A DNA stretch of 64,000 nucleotides from an uncultured Bacteroidales bacterium (GCA_900319975.1 ONQP01000001.1:1-64000), one strand, 5' to 3'. Positions 34,829 through 43,430 are shown, counted from the stretch's first letter. Program-made: numbers and translations. The notes: generated by a model from the letters alone, not told the origin.

Positions 34829-35128
34829 TGCCTCGGGCGGGACTCGAACCCGCACGGCCGTTTCGGGCCAAGGGATTTTCTTACCACTATGGCTTTCGCC
34901 ACCAGTCGTTGTTTGTGGTCCGGACTATTCCTTCACCGTGGATCCTCGATCTTTAGGTGTGTCGTGTCTAGTCTCTGCACCTTCCTCCTGCCGGAGGCTT
35001 GGCTCAAGATTACCATCAGCATGACCTGTTAAGGCTTCCTTGACTTTACGACATTCTACGTCATCCCTTTCGGAATGCGCACTCAAATTTGTCTAAGTCC
35101 CTCGTGTCTACCATTCCACCACCAAGGC
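34829..35128 (-). tRNA. tRNA-Leu (anticodon UAA), interrupted by a group I intron
   Basis: The 5' exon (35095..35128, 34 nt) ends GGACTT and the 3' exon (34829..34879, 51 nt) begins AAAATCCC. Joined, they give the acceptor stem GCCTTGG/CCGAGGC with discriminator A, the anticodon stem AGGGA/TCCCT, the loop CTTAAAA with anticodon UAA, a long variable arm GGCCCGAAACGGCC, and the T-arm GCGGG-TTCGAGT-CCCGC. It reads UUA/UUG leucine codons. The break is after U34, so the tRNA is non-functional until spliced. CCA is not encoded. Confidence 0.95.
34880..35094 (-). ncRNA. Group I intron in tRNA-Leu(UAA), IC3 type
   Basis: 215 nt between U34 and A35 of the anticodon. P1: exon ACUU pairs with intron GAGU, giving the hallmark U-G pair at the 5' site. 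P2: CATTCC-GAAA-GGGATG (35077..35062). P3: TGTCGT (35053..35048) with ACGACA (34965..34960). P6: CCTCC-GGCA-GGAGG. P7: GACTA (34973..34969) with TAGTC (34927..34923). P8: CACC with GGTG. P9: ACCAC/GTGGT enclosing GGC-GAAA-GCC. The last base is G. GGTAATCTTGAGCCAA and AGGTGCAGAGACT are nearly the conserved core blocks of plastid and cyanobacterial trnL introns. No homing endonuclease frame. Confidence 0.95.
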
Positions 35129-35135
35129 GTGGGTG

Positions 35136-35143
35136 CAAAGGTA
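35136..35143 (-). promoter_or_regulatory. -7 box of tRNA-Leu(UAA)
   Basis: Minus-strand TACCTTTG followed by C, ending 7 nt before the tRNA 5' end. A GTTG about 20 nt further upstream is a weak -33 candidate. Confidence 0.6.
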
Positions 35144-35186
35144 GCTATTTTTCGTCAACTACCAATGCCCCGGGATATCTGAGGGC

Positions 35187-36671
35187 CTAGCGGCCGCCCA
35201 TGCCGAAGAATCCGCGCGGCTCGGTCCTGGCCTCGGGGTCGATGACCTTGGCCACGGTCGCGGCGATCTTGCGGGCGCCCTGCTGGGTCGGATGGATGCC
35301 GTCCGGCAGGTAAAGGGCCTCCTGGCCCTCGAAGGCCGTGTGGAGGTCGATCACGCCGGCCAGGCCGTTCTTCTTGACGGCCTTCTCGATGATCGGGATG
35401 ATCTCCCCGGCGATGACCTGCTCGTTGATGGTCCAGCTGTCCTTGATGGCCGGGATCGGGGTGCAGAGATAGATCTTCGGCTGCGAAGGCAGGGCCTTGA
35501 GCGCGTCGACCATCTTCTGCAGGTCGCCGGCGAACTCCTTCTTGTGGGCCCAGTTGTAGCCCTTGGAGTCGTTGGTGCCGAGCTTGATGACGACCACGTC
35601 GGGCTGGAACGCGAGCGCATCCCGCCAGGCGAGTTCGTTCATATACGGGTAGTCGCCGGAATTCATCACGGTGCGGGCGCTCACGCCGAAGTTGCGCACC
35701 CAGTAGTTGTCGCCGAGCATCGTCTGCATCTGGGCGGGATAGCCGTTCAGCGCACGCAGGTCGATGCCGTCGCCGTCGGTGATGCTGTCGCCGATGCAGG
35801 CCACGCGGACGGCGCCCGGCTTCGGGGCCTTGAGCCTTTCCAGCCAGGAAGACAGGTCGGAGACCATCTGGTCGTGGTAGGCGAAGAAAGGCATGTAGCC
35901 GTAGCCGTGGCCGCCGGTCGGGTAGATGTGCAGCGAGCAGTCGTTGCCGGCGTTGCGCATCGCGGTGTAGTAGGCGACGGCGTTCGGCACGGGCGGGACG
36001 AGGTTGTCGTCGCTCGAGAGCACGATGAAGGCAGGCGGGGTGAGGTGGCTGCGGACCTGGTACTGGTTGCTGTAGAGGCGCACCAGCTCAGGGTCGGCCT
36101 GCTGGTCGCCGAGCAGGCCGTCCAGCGAGCCCTGGTGCGTGCCGGGGCCCATCGTGATGACCGGATAGACCAGGATCTGGAAATTCGGACGCAGCTCGTA
36201 GGGCGTGTGCGTGGCGATCGTGGAGGCGAGGTGGCCGCCGGCTGACGAGCCCATGATGCCGATGTCGTCGGGATTCAGGTGCCAGACGGCAGCGCTGTCG
36301 CGCATCGTGCGCATCGCGTTCTCCACGTCCGTGAACGGCAGGCTGCGGTCGCCGTGCGGGATGCGGTAGTTGACCAGCGCGAAGGCGATGCCGCGCTCGT
36401 TGAAGAACGGCGCCCAGGCGGCGCCTTCGTGCGTGTTGGACAGGACGGCGTAGCCGCCGCCCGGGCAGCACACGACGCCGCGGCCGCTCGGCTCCTGCGG
36501 CAGGTACACCACCATCTGCGCGGCCCCGTCGGGCGTGAGGTCCAGGGTGAACTGGCGCGCCGGGCGGGCAAGCCCTTCGGGCTCGGCGGCCTGCCCGAAC
36601 GGGAAACCGGGCTGCGCGCCGGCGGTCAGCGCGGCGGCGAGCAGCAGGGAAACAAACAGGATCTTTTTCAT
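35187..36671 (-). CDS. Two-domain esterase (alpha/beta hydrolase plus SGNH)
   Basis: 494 aa. Signal peptide MKKILFVSLLLAAALTAGAQ. About 50-285 is an alpha/beta hydrolase of the acetylxylan-esterase/BD-FAE kind: CCPGGGYAVLS oxyanion motif, nucleophile in GSSAGGHLAS, and catalytic His in GGHGYG. About 290-475 is an SGNH/GDSL hydrolase: CIGDSITDG (block I), GVSART (block II), KLGTNDS (block III), DGIHPTQ (block V). Both catalytic sets look intact. It probably removes acetyl or other ester groups from polysaccharide in the periplasm. The start is 16 nt after the rodA stop, so it may be transcribed with the rod-shape genes. Confidence 0.9.
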   Translation of the reverse strand: MKKILFVSLLLAAALTAGAQPGFPFGQAAEPEGLARPARQFTLDLTPDGAAQMVVYLPQEPSGRGVVCCPGGGYAVLSNTHEGAAWAPFFNERGIAFALVNYRIPHGDRSLPFTDVENAMRTMRDSAAVWHLNPDDIGIMGSSAGGHLASTIATHTPYELRPNFQILVYPVITMGPGTHQGSLDGLLGDQQADPELVRLYSNQYQVRSHLTPPAFIVLSSDDNLVPPVPNAVAYYTAMRNAGNDCSLHIYPTGGHGYGYMPFFAYHDQMVSDLSSWLERLKAPKPGAVRVACIGDSITDGDGIDLRALNGYPAQMQTMLGDNYWVRNFGVSARTVMNSGDYPYMNELAWRDALAFQPDVVVIKLGTNDSKGYNWAHKKEFAGDLQKMVDALKALPSQPKIYLCTPIPAIKDSWTINEQVIAGEIIPIIEKAVKKNGLAGVIDLHTAFEGQEALYLPDGIHPTQQGARKIAATVAKVIDPEARTEPRGFFGMGGR

Positions 36672-36687
36672 ATAGATTGGTTATTAA

Positions 36688-38001
36688 TTAGAAATATTTC
36701 TTTTCCTGGCGGTCCAGCGAGATGAAGATGAACAGCATCACGGAGAACGCCCACAGCGAAGAGCCGCCGTAGCTGAGCAGCGGCAGCGGGATGCCGATCA
36801 CCGGCATCAGGCCGATGGTCATCCCGATGTTGATGAACAGGTGCATGAACAGGCACGCGGCCAGACAGTAGCCGTAGATCCGCGTGAACGACTCCCGGCT
36901 CTTGTCGGCGTCCGTGATGATGCGCCAGATCATGAAGACATAAAGCAGGATCACGGCTAGGCAGCCCAGGAAGCCCCACTCCTCCCCCACGGTGCAGAAG
37001 ATGAAGTCGGTGCTCTGCTCCGGCACGAAGCCGTAGGTGGTCTGCGTCCCCTGCAGGTAGCCCTTGCCGGAGAAGCCGCCGGAGCCGATGGCGATCATCG
37101 ACTGCCGGACGTTGTAGCCCACGCCCGCCGGGTCCTCCTTCAGGCCGAGCAGGACCTCGATGCGCTTGCGCTGGTGGTCCTGGAGGACATTGTTGAACAC
37201 GAAATCGGTGGCGAAAACCACCATCACGCCCGCCAGGAAGGCGAGCACGGTGCGGGTCAGCGCCGTGCGGCGCCGGACGCGCTCCTCCCGCCGGCTGTTG
37301 CGCAGCACCTGGAGGAAATAGCCGAGGCACACGGCCAGCAGCACCGCCACCGGCACCCATCCGGGTGCGATGAGGGTCAGGATGAACAACAGGATCGCCA
37401 TGCCCATCAGGAACAGCCACCAGCCCGACAGGCCCTCGCGGTAGAGCACGAAGATGAAGCCCACATAGACCAGGGCGGAGCCCGTCTCGCTCTCCCCCAG
37501 GATGGCCAGCATCGGCAGGCCGATGATGGCGGCCACCCACAGGAAATGCCTGCGGTTGGTCAGGCGGAAGGCCGGTTTGCTCATCACCGCCGCCAGCAGC
37601 AGCGATGTGGTGATCTTGGAGATCTCGGCCGGCTGGAACTTGACCGGGCCCAGCTCGAACCACGAGTGCGAGCCCTTGACGTCCCGGCTCACGAAGATGA
37701 CCAGCACCAGCAGGAAGAACACGCCGATGTAGGCATAGGGCGAAAGGACCTCCCAGAGCCGGGGGTGGATGACGAACAGGATGAGCAGGTCCAGCGCGAA
37801 CGCGGTCAGCATCCAGATGGCCTGCTTGCCGCTGCGCGCGCTCCAGTCGAAGATGGAAGCGGGCTCCGTGCTGTGGATGGAGGCATAAATGTTCAGCCAG
37901 CCGATCAGCAGGAGCAGGAGATAGCAGCCTACCAGCCACCAGTCCACCGTCTTTCCAAGTCCCCGGTCAAAGGAGCCGGGCATTCCGTCTGCCTGTCTCA
38001 T
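36688..38001 (-). CDS. rodA: Rod-shape SEDS glycosyltransferase RodA
   Basis: 437 aa, about 10 membrane helices. SEDS features: GSHSWFELGPVKFQPAEISK, ILGESETGSALVYVGFIFVLYREGL, and the C-terminal GMTIGLMPVIGIPLPLLSYGGSSLW. RodA polymerises peptidoglycan with PBP2 during elongation. One base separates it from the mrdA stop. Confidence 0.96.
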   Translation of the reverse strand: MRQADGMPGSFDRGLGKTVDWWLVGCYLLLLLIGWLNIYASIHSTEPASIFDWSARSGKQAIWMLTAFALDLLILFVIHPRLWEVLSPYAYIGVFFLLVLVIFVSRDVKGSHSWFELGPVKFQPAEISKITTSLLLAAVMSKPAFRLTNRRHFLWVAAIIGLPMLAILGESETGSALVYVGFIFVLYREGLSGWWLFLMGMAILLFILTLIAPGWVPVAVLLAVCLGYFLQVLRNSRREERVRRRTALTRTVLAFLAGVMVVFATDFVFNNVLQDHQRKRIEVLLGLKEDPAGVGYNVRQSMIAIGSGGFSGKGYLQGTQTTYGFVPEQSTDFIFCTVGEEWGFLGCLAVILLYVFMIWRIITDADKSRESFTRIYGYCLAACLFMHLFINIGMTIGLMPVIGIPLPLLSYGGSSLWAFSVMLFIFISLDRQEKKYF

Positions 38002-38002
38002 A

Positions 38003-39826
38003 TCAGAAGAATCGGGTGGTCATCATGCGGTCCTCCATATACTGCCGCTCCGGAGAGATCTCGCCGTTTAGATACTTCTCCAGCATCAGCGAAGCCACCG
38101 GCAACGCCCAGGTGGCGCCGAAACCGGCGTTCTCGACATACGCGGCCACGGCAATCTTCGGATTGTCCTTGGGCGCGAAACAGATGAACACGGAATTGTC
38201 CTTTCCGTGGGGGTTCTGGGCGGTGCCGGTCTTGCCGCACACGTCCAGGCCCGGGATGCGGGCGCTGAAGGCGGTGCCGCCCGCCGAGCCGCCGCCGTTG
38301 ACGGCCATGTACATGCCCTCCACGGCGGTGTGGAAGTGGGTGGTATCCACCATCGTGTACTGCCGCTCCTTGTATTTGGGATCGATCTCGATCCCGTCGG
38401 AATCCTTGACGATGTGGGGGATGTAGTAGTAGCCGCGGTTGGCCATGATCGCGGCCAGGTTCGCGATCTGGAGCGGCGTGGCGCCGATCTCGCCCTGGCC
38501 GATGGACAGCGAGATCACGGTCTGGAAACGCCAGGCGCCCTTGCCGTAGATCTTGTCATAGAAGGCCGAGGTCGGGATGTTTCCACCCAGCTCGGACGGG
38601 AAATCGCTGCCGAGCTTGCGGCCGAAGCCGAAGCTCTGCACATACTCGCGCCAGACGTCCAGGGCCTCCGCCGTGTTCTTGTATTTCTTGTTGTCCAGGA
38701 TGTTGCGGAAGACGTAGCAGAAATAGCCGTTGCACGAAGTGGCGATGGCGCTCAGCAGGTTCAGCGGCGAGGCGTGGCCGTGGCAGCCGAGCCGGCGGTT
38801 GTTGCCGTACGGGAAACCGTAGTTGCACGGATACATGTTGGACGGCTGCAGGACGCCCTCCTGCAGGCCGATCAGGCCGTTGATCAGCTTGAACACGGAA
38901 CCCGGCGGGTAGGACGCCATCACCGTGCGGTTGAACATCGGCTTGCGCGGATCGCGCGAAATCTCGCCGTAGTGCTTGCCGATGTCGCTCAGCACGTCCA
39001 CGTCGATACCGGGGCTCGAGACCATCGCCAGGATCTCGCCGGTGGACGGCTCGATGGCGACGACCGACCCCACCTTGCCGGCCATCAGCTGCTGGCCGTA
39101 TTGCTGCAGGTGCGCGTCGATCGTAGAGACGACATCCTTGCCGGGTTCGGCTTCCTTGTCCTCCTCACCGTCCTTGTAGGGCGACTGCACGCGGTTGCGG
39201 GAGTCGCGCAGGTAGATGTGGTAGCCCTTGACGCCCCGCAGGTCCGCCTCGCGCGCCGCTTCCAGGCCGGTCTTGCCGACATAGTCGCCCGACCGGTAGT
39301 CGGGATGGTTCTTGATGAAGTCAGCGTCCACCTCGGAGATGTAGCCGAGCAGGTTGCCGCCGGCGTTGAAGGGATACTGGCGGACGCTGCGCACCTCGGC
39401 CTTGAAGCCGGGGAAACGGTAGGACTCCTCGATGAAACGGATGTAATTCTCCTGCGGGATGTGCTTGAGCAGCGTGAGGGTCTGCCAGCCGATGCGGGTG
39501 CGGTACTTGCGGTAGTAGGCCATCCGCTCGCGGATGAAATCCGCCTCGACGCCCAGCGCCTCGGCCAGGGCCAGCGTGTCGAAAGGGGCCACGTCCCGCG
39601 GCGTCACGGCGATGTCGTAGCAGACTTCGTTGCCCACGAGGATCTCGCCGTTGCGGTCGTAGATGACGCCGCGCGGCGGGTAGATGTAGTTGTAGACCAT
39701 CGAGTTGTTCGATGCGTCACGCTTGTATTTGTCGTTGATGATCTGGATGTAGAACAGCTTCACCAGCAACAGGGCCGCCACGGCCACGAGGCCGAAGAGC
39801 AGACGGTTCTTGCGGTTCATCTCCAT
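38003..39826 (-). CDS. mrdA: Penicillin-binding protein 2
   Basis: 607 aa. N-terminal anchor (LLFGLVAVAALLLVKLFYIQI), pedestal/dimerisation domain with PPRGVIYDRNGEILVGNE, and transpeptidase domain: SxxK in PPGSVFKL (about 309), SxN in ATSCNGYFC, and KTGTAQN near residue 545. It cross-links peptidoglycan during elongation as the partner of RodA. Overlaps mreD by 10 nt. Confidence 0.97.
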   Translation of the reverse strand: MEMNRKNRLLFGLVAVAALLLVKLFYIQIINDKYKRDASNNSMVYNYIYPPRGVIYDRNGEILVGNEVCYDIAVTPRDVAPFDTLALAEALGVEADFIRERMAYYRKYRTRIGWQTLTLLKHIPQENYIRFIEESYRFPGFKAEVRSVRQYPFNAGGNLLGYISEVDADFIKNHPDYRSGDYVGKTGLEAAREADLRGVKGYHIYLRDSRNRVQSPYKDGEEDKEAEPGKDVVSTIDAHLQQYGQQLMAGKVGSVVAIEPSTGEILAMVSSPGIDVDVLSDIGKHYGEISRDPRKPMFNRTVMASYPPGSVFKLINGLIGLQEGVLQPSNMYPCNYGFPYGNNRRLGCHGHASPLNLLSAIATSCNGYFCYVFRNILDNKKYKNTAEALDVWREYVQSFGFGRKLGSDFPSELGGNIPTSAFYDKIYGKGAWRFQTVISLSIGQGEIGATPLQIANLAAIMANRGYYYIPHIVKDSDGIEIDPKYKERQYTMVDTTHFHTAVEGMYMAVNGGGSAGGTAFSARIPGLDVCGKTGTAQNPHGKDNSVFICFAPKDNPKIAVAAYVENAGFGATWALPVASLMLEKYLNGEISPERQYMEDRMMTTRFF

Positions 39827-40332
39827 CGCTCGCCGGTCCTTTCAAGCATCAGGTAGGCGATGGCCATCGACACGGCGGAGCTCACCAGCAGGGAGATGCC
39901 GAACTTGATGGCGCAGAAGGCCAGGGAGTACATCCCGGCGCCGTCCACCCAGATGTGGATGATGAGATAGATCGACGTCAGGATGACGATGCAGAGCAGG
40001 AATTTCTGCCAGCCCTGCCGATGGAAGGAGAGGTCTTCGCCGCGGGCGAAGAGTTCGGAGCCGAAAGCCAGCCGGACCACGCTCTGGCGCATCAGCGCCA
40101 CGGGGACCAGCGCGAGGGAGGTCATCCCGAGCTGCCCGGTCACGAGGAAGTCGGCCGCCAGGCCGGAAAGGAAGGCCACGACCATCGCGCGGACCGTGCC
40201 GTATTCGAGCGGCAGGCACAGGATGAGCGCGGGCAGGTAGACGAGCCACAGGTACTGCGTGAAATTGAAATAATTCCACACGGCCACCTGGGCCAGGAAC
40301 AGCAGGATGTATTTGATGGCCGAAAGTTTCAT
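39817..40332 (-). CDS. mreD: Rod-shape-determining protein MreD
   Basis: 171 aa, about five membrane helices (YILLFLAQVAVWNYFNFTQY, LWLVYLPALILCLPLEYG, VVAFLSGLAADFLVTGQLG). Assigned by hydropathy, the LPLEYGT and GLAADFLV motifs and its position between mreC and mrdA. Overlaps mreC by 4 nt (ATGA). Confidence 0.88.
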   Translation of the reverse strand: MKLSAIKYILLFLAQVAVWNYFNFTQYLWLVYLPALILCLPLEYGTVRAMVVAFLSGLAADFLVTGQLGMTSLALVPVALMRQSVVRLAFGSELFARGEDLSFHRQGWQKFLLCIVILTSIYLIIHIWVDGAGMYSLAFCAIKFGISLLVSSAVSMAIAYLMLERTGERWR

Positions 40333-41162
40333 CGCGCGTCCTCCGTCTTTTCTTCCAGCGAAAGGATCTCCGTCCGCTCCAGGTTCTCCACCACGGTCAC
40401 GTAGCGCAGCGCGGCGAAATCCTGGAACAGGGACACCTCCACCTGCAGGGTGGAACCGTCCACGAGGCGGGCGCTGCCGGTGACCCCGATCGGGAGGCCC
40501 GGCGGGAAGATCGTAGAATAGCCGCTGGTCCGGACGGTGTCGCCCGGGGTGAGTTCATAGTGCGGCGGGAGGTCGCGCAGGATGGCGCGGCCCGTGCCGC
40601 GGCCGTCCCAGGAGAGCGGCGCCACGACGTCGGTCCGGCCGAGCCGCGCGCCCACGCTCATTTCGGGGTTCATCAGCGTCAGGCCGTAGGAGTAATGCCT
40701 GTCCACCGCCTCGACGATGCCGACCACGCCCCGGTCGGAAATGATGCCGGACTGGGGACGGATGCCGTCTTCGGACCCCTTGTTGAGGATGATGTAATTG
40801 CGTGTGCGGTTGCGGCTCATCTTGACGACGGTCGCCGGCGTGTAGCGGTAGCTGGCCGCTTCGCGCTCCGCCATCCGCGCCAGCTCCGCCTGGTCGGCGT
40901 CGCGGCGCTCATAGGCGCGCAGACGCTCCTGCAGCCGGGCGTTCTCCGCCTGGAGATCCCGGTTGAGGCGGTCCAGCTGGAACTGGCTGCGCACCGTCTC
41001 GCCACTGCCCCAGAGGAAGGCCATGACGCGGTGCGAGGTGCGCGTGATCCAGATGTCCTGCAGGGTCGAAGTGGCGTGCAACAATGCGAGCGCAGCAACC
41101 TCCAGAAGGATGAAGGTTGCCGCGCACACGAATAAGGATGACGTTTTCTGACCCCGCGGCAT
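40329..41162 (-). CDS. mreC: Rod-shape-determining protein MreC
   Basis: 277 aa. An N-terminal membrane helix (FVCAATFILLEVAALALLHA), a coiled coil around 60-100 (LDRLNRDLQAENARLQERLR), and two beta-barrel domains (NYIILNKGSEDGIRPQSGII, GVVGIVEAVDRHYSYGLTLM, TPGDTVRTSGYSTIFPPGLP). It scaffolds PBP2 and RodA in the periplasm. It follows mreB by 1 nt. Confidence 0.93.
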   Translation of the reverse strand: MPRGQKTSSLFVCAATFILLEVAALALLHATSTLQDIWITRTSHRVMAFLWGSGETVRSQFQLDRLNRDLQAENARLQERLRAYERRDADQAELARMAEREAASYRYTPATVVKMSRNRTRNYIILNKGSEDGIRPQSGIISDRGVVGIVEAVDRHYSYGLTLMNPEMSVGARLGRTDVVAPLSWDGRGTGRAILRDLPPHYELTPGDTVRTSGYSTIFPPGLPIGVTGSARLVDGSTLQVEVSLFQDFAALRYVTVVENLERTEILSLEEKTEDAR

Positions 41163-41163
41163 C

Positions 41164-42192
41164 CTAACGCATCAGGAAGGAATACCGGTCGGTGTGCTTG
41201 AGTGCGTCGCACGTGCCGCGCGCCACGGCGTGGAGCGGGTCTTCGGCCACGTGGAAAGCGATGTTGACCTTGTCCTGGAAGCGCCGGGCGAGGCCGCGCA
41301 GCAGCGCGCCGCCACCGGACAGATAGATGCCGTTCTCCACGATGTCGGCGTAGAGCTCCGGCGGGGTGTTCTCCAGGACGTGCAGGATGGACGTCTCGAT
41401 CTTGGCGATGGACTTGTCGAGGCAGTGGGCGATCTCCTGGTGGGTGATCGTGGCCTCGACCGGGTGGGCCGTCATGAGGTTCGGGCCGCGCACGATGAAC
41501 GGTTCGGGCTGCTCGTCTTCGGGCAGGTCGGGAATCACGGCGCCGACCGCCATCTTGATCTTCTCGGCGGTGATCTCACCAACCTTGATGTTGTGCTGCT
41601 GGCGGAGGTAGTACTGGATGTCGCTCGTGAACACGTCGCCGGCCGTACGGATGCTGTCCTGCTGGACCAGGCCGCCCAGGGAGATCACGGCGATCTCCGT
41701 GGTACCGCCACCGATGTCGACGACCATGTTGCCCTGCGGCGCCTCGACGTTGAGTCCGATACCGAGGGCTGCCGCCATCGGCTCGAAGATCAGGAAGACG
41801 TCGCGGCCGCCGGCGTGCTCGGTGGAGTCGCGCACGGCGCGGATCTCGACCTCCGTGGAGCCGGAGGGGATGCCCACCACCACCTTGAGGTTGGGGGTGA
41901 AGAGCTGGCGGTGACGGCCGCCGGCCTGCTTGATGAAGCCGCGGATCATCATCTCCGCCGCATTGAAGTCGGCGATCACGCCGTCGCGCAGCGGGCGGAC
42001 GGTCTTGACGCCGGGACTCGTGCGTTCGTGCATCAGTTTGGCCTGCGTGCCGAGGGCGATGCATTTGCCCGTATTATTGTCGATAGCCACGATGCTGGGC
42101 TCGTCCAACACGATCTGATCGTTCTGATAGATAACGGTGTTGGCGGTGCCGAGGTCAATGGCCAGCTCCTGATTCAGGAAAGAAAATGCCAT
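41164..42192 (-). CDS. mreB: Rod-shape-determining protein MreB
   Basis: 342 aa actin-like ATPase. Phosphate 1 motif AIDLGTANTVIYQ, phosphate 2 MVVDIGGGTTEIAVISLGG, adenosine motif YLSGGGALLRGL. Forms membrane-bound filaments that direct elongation. First gene of mreB-mreC-mreD-mrdA-rodA. A -7 box and a 12-bp palindrome lie in its leader. Confidence 0.97.
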   Translation of the reverse strand: MAFSFLNQELAIDLGTANTVIYQNDQIVLDEPSIVAIDNNTGKCIALGTQAKLMHERTSPGVKTVRPLRDGVIADFNAAEMMIRGFIKQAGGRHRQLFTPNLKVVVGIPSGSTEVEIRAVRDSTEHAGGRDVFLIFEPMAAALGIGLNVEAPQGNMVVDIGGGTTEIAVISLGGLVQQDSIRTAGDVFTSDIQYYLRQQHNIKVGEITAEKIKMAVGAVIPDLPEDEQPEPFIVRGPNLMTAHPVEATITHQEIAHCLDKSIAKIETSILHVLENTPPELYADIVENGIYLSGGGALLRGLARRFQDKVNIAFHVAEDPLHAVARGTCDALKHTDRYSFLMR

Positions 42193-42195
42193 AAC

Positions 42196-42207
42196 GTAAC
42201 CGGTTAC
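42196..42207. promoter_or_regulatory. 12-bp palindrome in the mreB leader
   Basis: GTAACC-GGTTAC is a perfect palindrome 3 nt before the mreB ATG and downstream of its -7 box. It may be a repressor site or chance. Confidence 0.3.
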
Positions 42208-42218
42208 TGATTGAATTA

Positions 42219-42226
42219 CAAATGTA
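42219..42226 (-). promoter_or_regulatory. -7 box of the mre operon
   Basis: Minus-strand TACATTTG, 26 nt before the mreB ATG. Confidence 0.6.
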
Positions 42227-42238
42227 AATAAAAATCCT

Positions 42239-42246
42239 TAATTTTG
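42239..42246 (+). promoter_or_regulatory. -7 box of ispD
   Basis: TAATTTTG followed by T, 19 nt before the ispD ATG. It is divergent from the mre promoter 12 bp away. Confidence 0.6.
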
Positions 42247-42265
42247 TGGAAAGAAAACATCTTTT

Positions 42266-42943
42266 ATGCGCAGAAAAATATACGGAATTTTCGTGGCCGG
42301 CGGCAGCGGCACCCGGATGGGCGGAGAGGTTCCCAAGCAGTTCCTGATGCTGGACGGACGCCCCATTCTCCAGCGCACCATCGAGGGTTTCCTGGAGGCC
42401 GAACCGGACCTGAAAGTCATCACCGTATTGCCCCGCGTCCACTTCCAGACCTGGAAGGACCTCTGCGCGACGTATTCCTTCCACTGCCCGCAGACGCTGG
42501 TCGCGGGCGGCCTGACGCGTTTCCACTCCGTGCAGAACGCCCTCCGCAAGGTGCCCGACGGCGCCATCGTCGCCATCCACGACGGCGTGCGCCCGCTCGT
42601 CAGCCCGGCGCTGGTCCGGCGGATGCTGGACCGGATGGAGGAAGAGGGCTGCCGGGCGCTGCTGCCCGTCGTGCCCGTCGTCGACACGCTGCGCTCCACG
42701 GACCCCGCCACGCCCGATCCGGACCGCTCCAAGATCGTCGCGGTCCAGACCCCGCAGATCTTCCGCTCCGAGGACATCAAGGCCGCCTACACGCAGGCCT
42801 ACGACCTCTCGTTCACGGACGATGCTTCCGTGGCGGCCCGCAAAGAAATACCGCTCACCCTGGAGCAGGGCGAGCGGTTCAATCTCAAAATCACGACTCC
42901 TGAGGATCTCGTCCTCGCAGAGGCCATCCTTACACGGCGGTAA
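42266..42943 (+). CDS. ispD: MEP cytidylyltransferase IspD
   Basis: 225 aa. 2-C-methyl-D-erythritol 4-phosphate cytidylyltransferase. Signatures: FVAGGSGTRMGGEVPKQFL (CTP-binding Gly-rich loop with Arg and Lys), AIHDGVRPLVS, and QTPQIFRSE ... TDDASV. It makes CDP-ME, the substrate of IspE (11688). Ends inside the last codons of the convergent Lrp gene (14-nt overlap). Confidence 0.96.
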   Translation: MRRKIYGIFVAGGSGTRMGGEVPKQFLMLDGRPILQRTIEGFLEAEPDLKVITVLPRVHFQTWKDLCATYSFHCPQTLVAGGLTRFHSVQNALRKVPDGAIVAIHDGVRPLVSPALVRRMLDRMEEEGCRALLPVVPVVDTLRSTDPATPDPDRSKIVAVQTPQIFRSEDIKAAYTQAYDLSFTDDASVAARKEIPLTLEQGERFNLKITTPEDLVLAEAILTRR

Positions 42944-43430
42944 TCGCGTGGAAGCTGGTGCTCTTGTAGTCCTTGACCCACACTTCGCGTTCAAAGGACT
43001 GGTCCAGGGAGATCATCGTGTCCGTCGACTGGATGTAGGGAATCCGCTGGATGGTGTTCAGCAGGATGCTCATCAGGTGCTCATTGTCGAAACAGTACAC
43101 CTTCAGGAAAAGGGCGGCCTTGCCGGTCACGAAGTGGCACTCCACGATCTCGGGAATGTGTTTCAGTGCGGCGACGACGTCCGGATACTTGTTGTCCTCG
43201 GACAGGTTCACGCTGATGAACGCGCAGACGTTGAGTCCGAGCGCGTTGGGCTTGACGACCATCCGCGAACCGGTGATGACACCATTGCTCTCCATCTTGT
43301 GGACGCGCTGGTGGATCGCAGCTCCGGAAATGCCGCATTCGCGGGCGATTTCCAGGAACGGCATGCGAGCATTGTTGACCAGGTAGGAAAGGATTTTCCG
43401 GTCGATTGCATCAATCTGGTAGTTCGCCAT
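42930..43430 (-). CDS. Lrp/AsnC-family regulator
   Basis: 166 aa. N-terminal winged HTH (DAIDRKILSYLVNNARMPFL, GISGAAIHQRVHKMESNGVI) and C-terminal RAM ligand/oligomer domain (LGLNVCAFISVNL ... VECHFVTGKAALFLKVYC). Likely responds to an amino acid. ATG 43430 begins MANYQIDAID, the normal family N-terminus; it follows topA by 2 nt, so the two share a transcript. Confidence 0.92.
   Translation of the reverse strand: MANYQIDAIDRKILSYLVNNARMPFLEIARECGISGAAIHQRVHKMESNGVITGSRMVVKPNALGLNVCAFISVNLSEDNKYPDVVAALKHIPEIVECHFVTGKAALFLKVYCFDNEHLMSILLNTIQRIPYIQSTDTMISLDQSFEREVWVKDYKSTSFHAITAV

Noticed and set aside
34661..35032. 123-codon open frame across the tRNA-Leu(UAA) gene and intron
   Set aside because: The DNA is explained by tRNA and group I intron structure; no start signal or protein motif. 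Also checked as an intron endonuclease and rejected.
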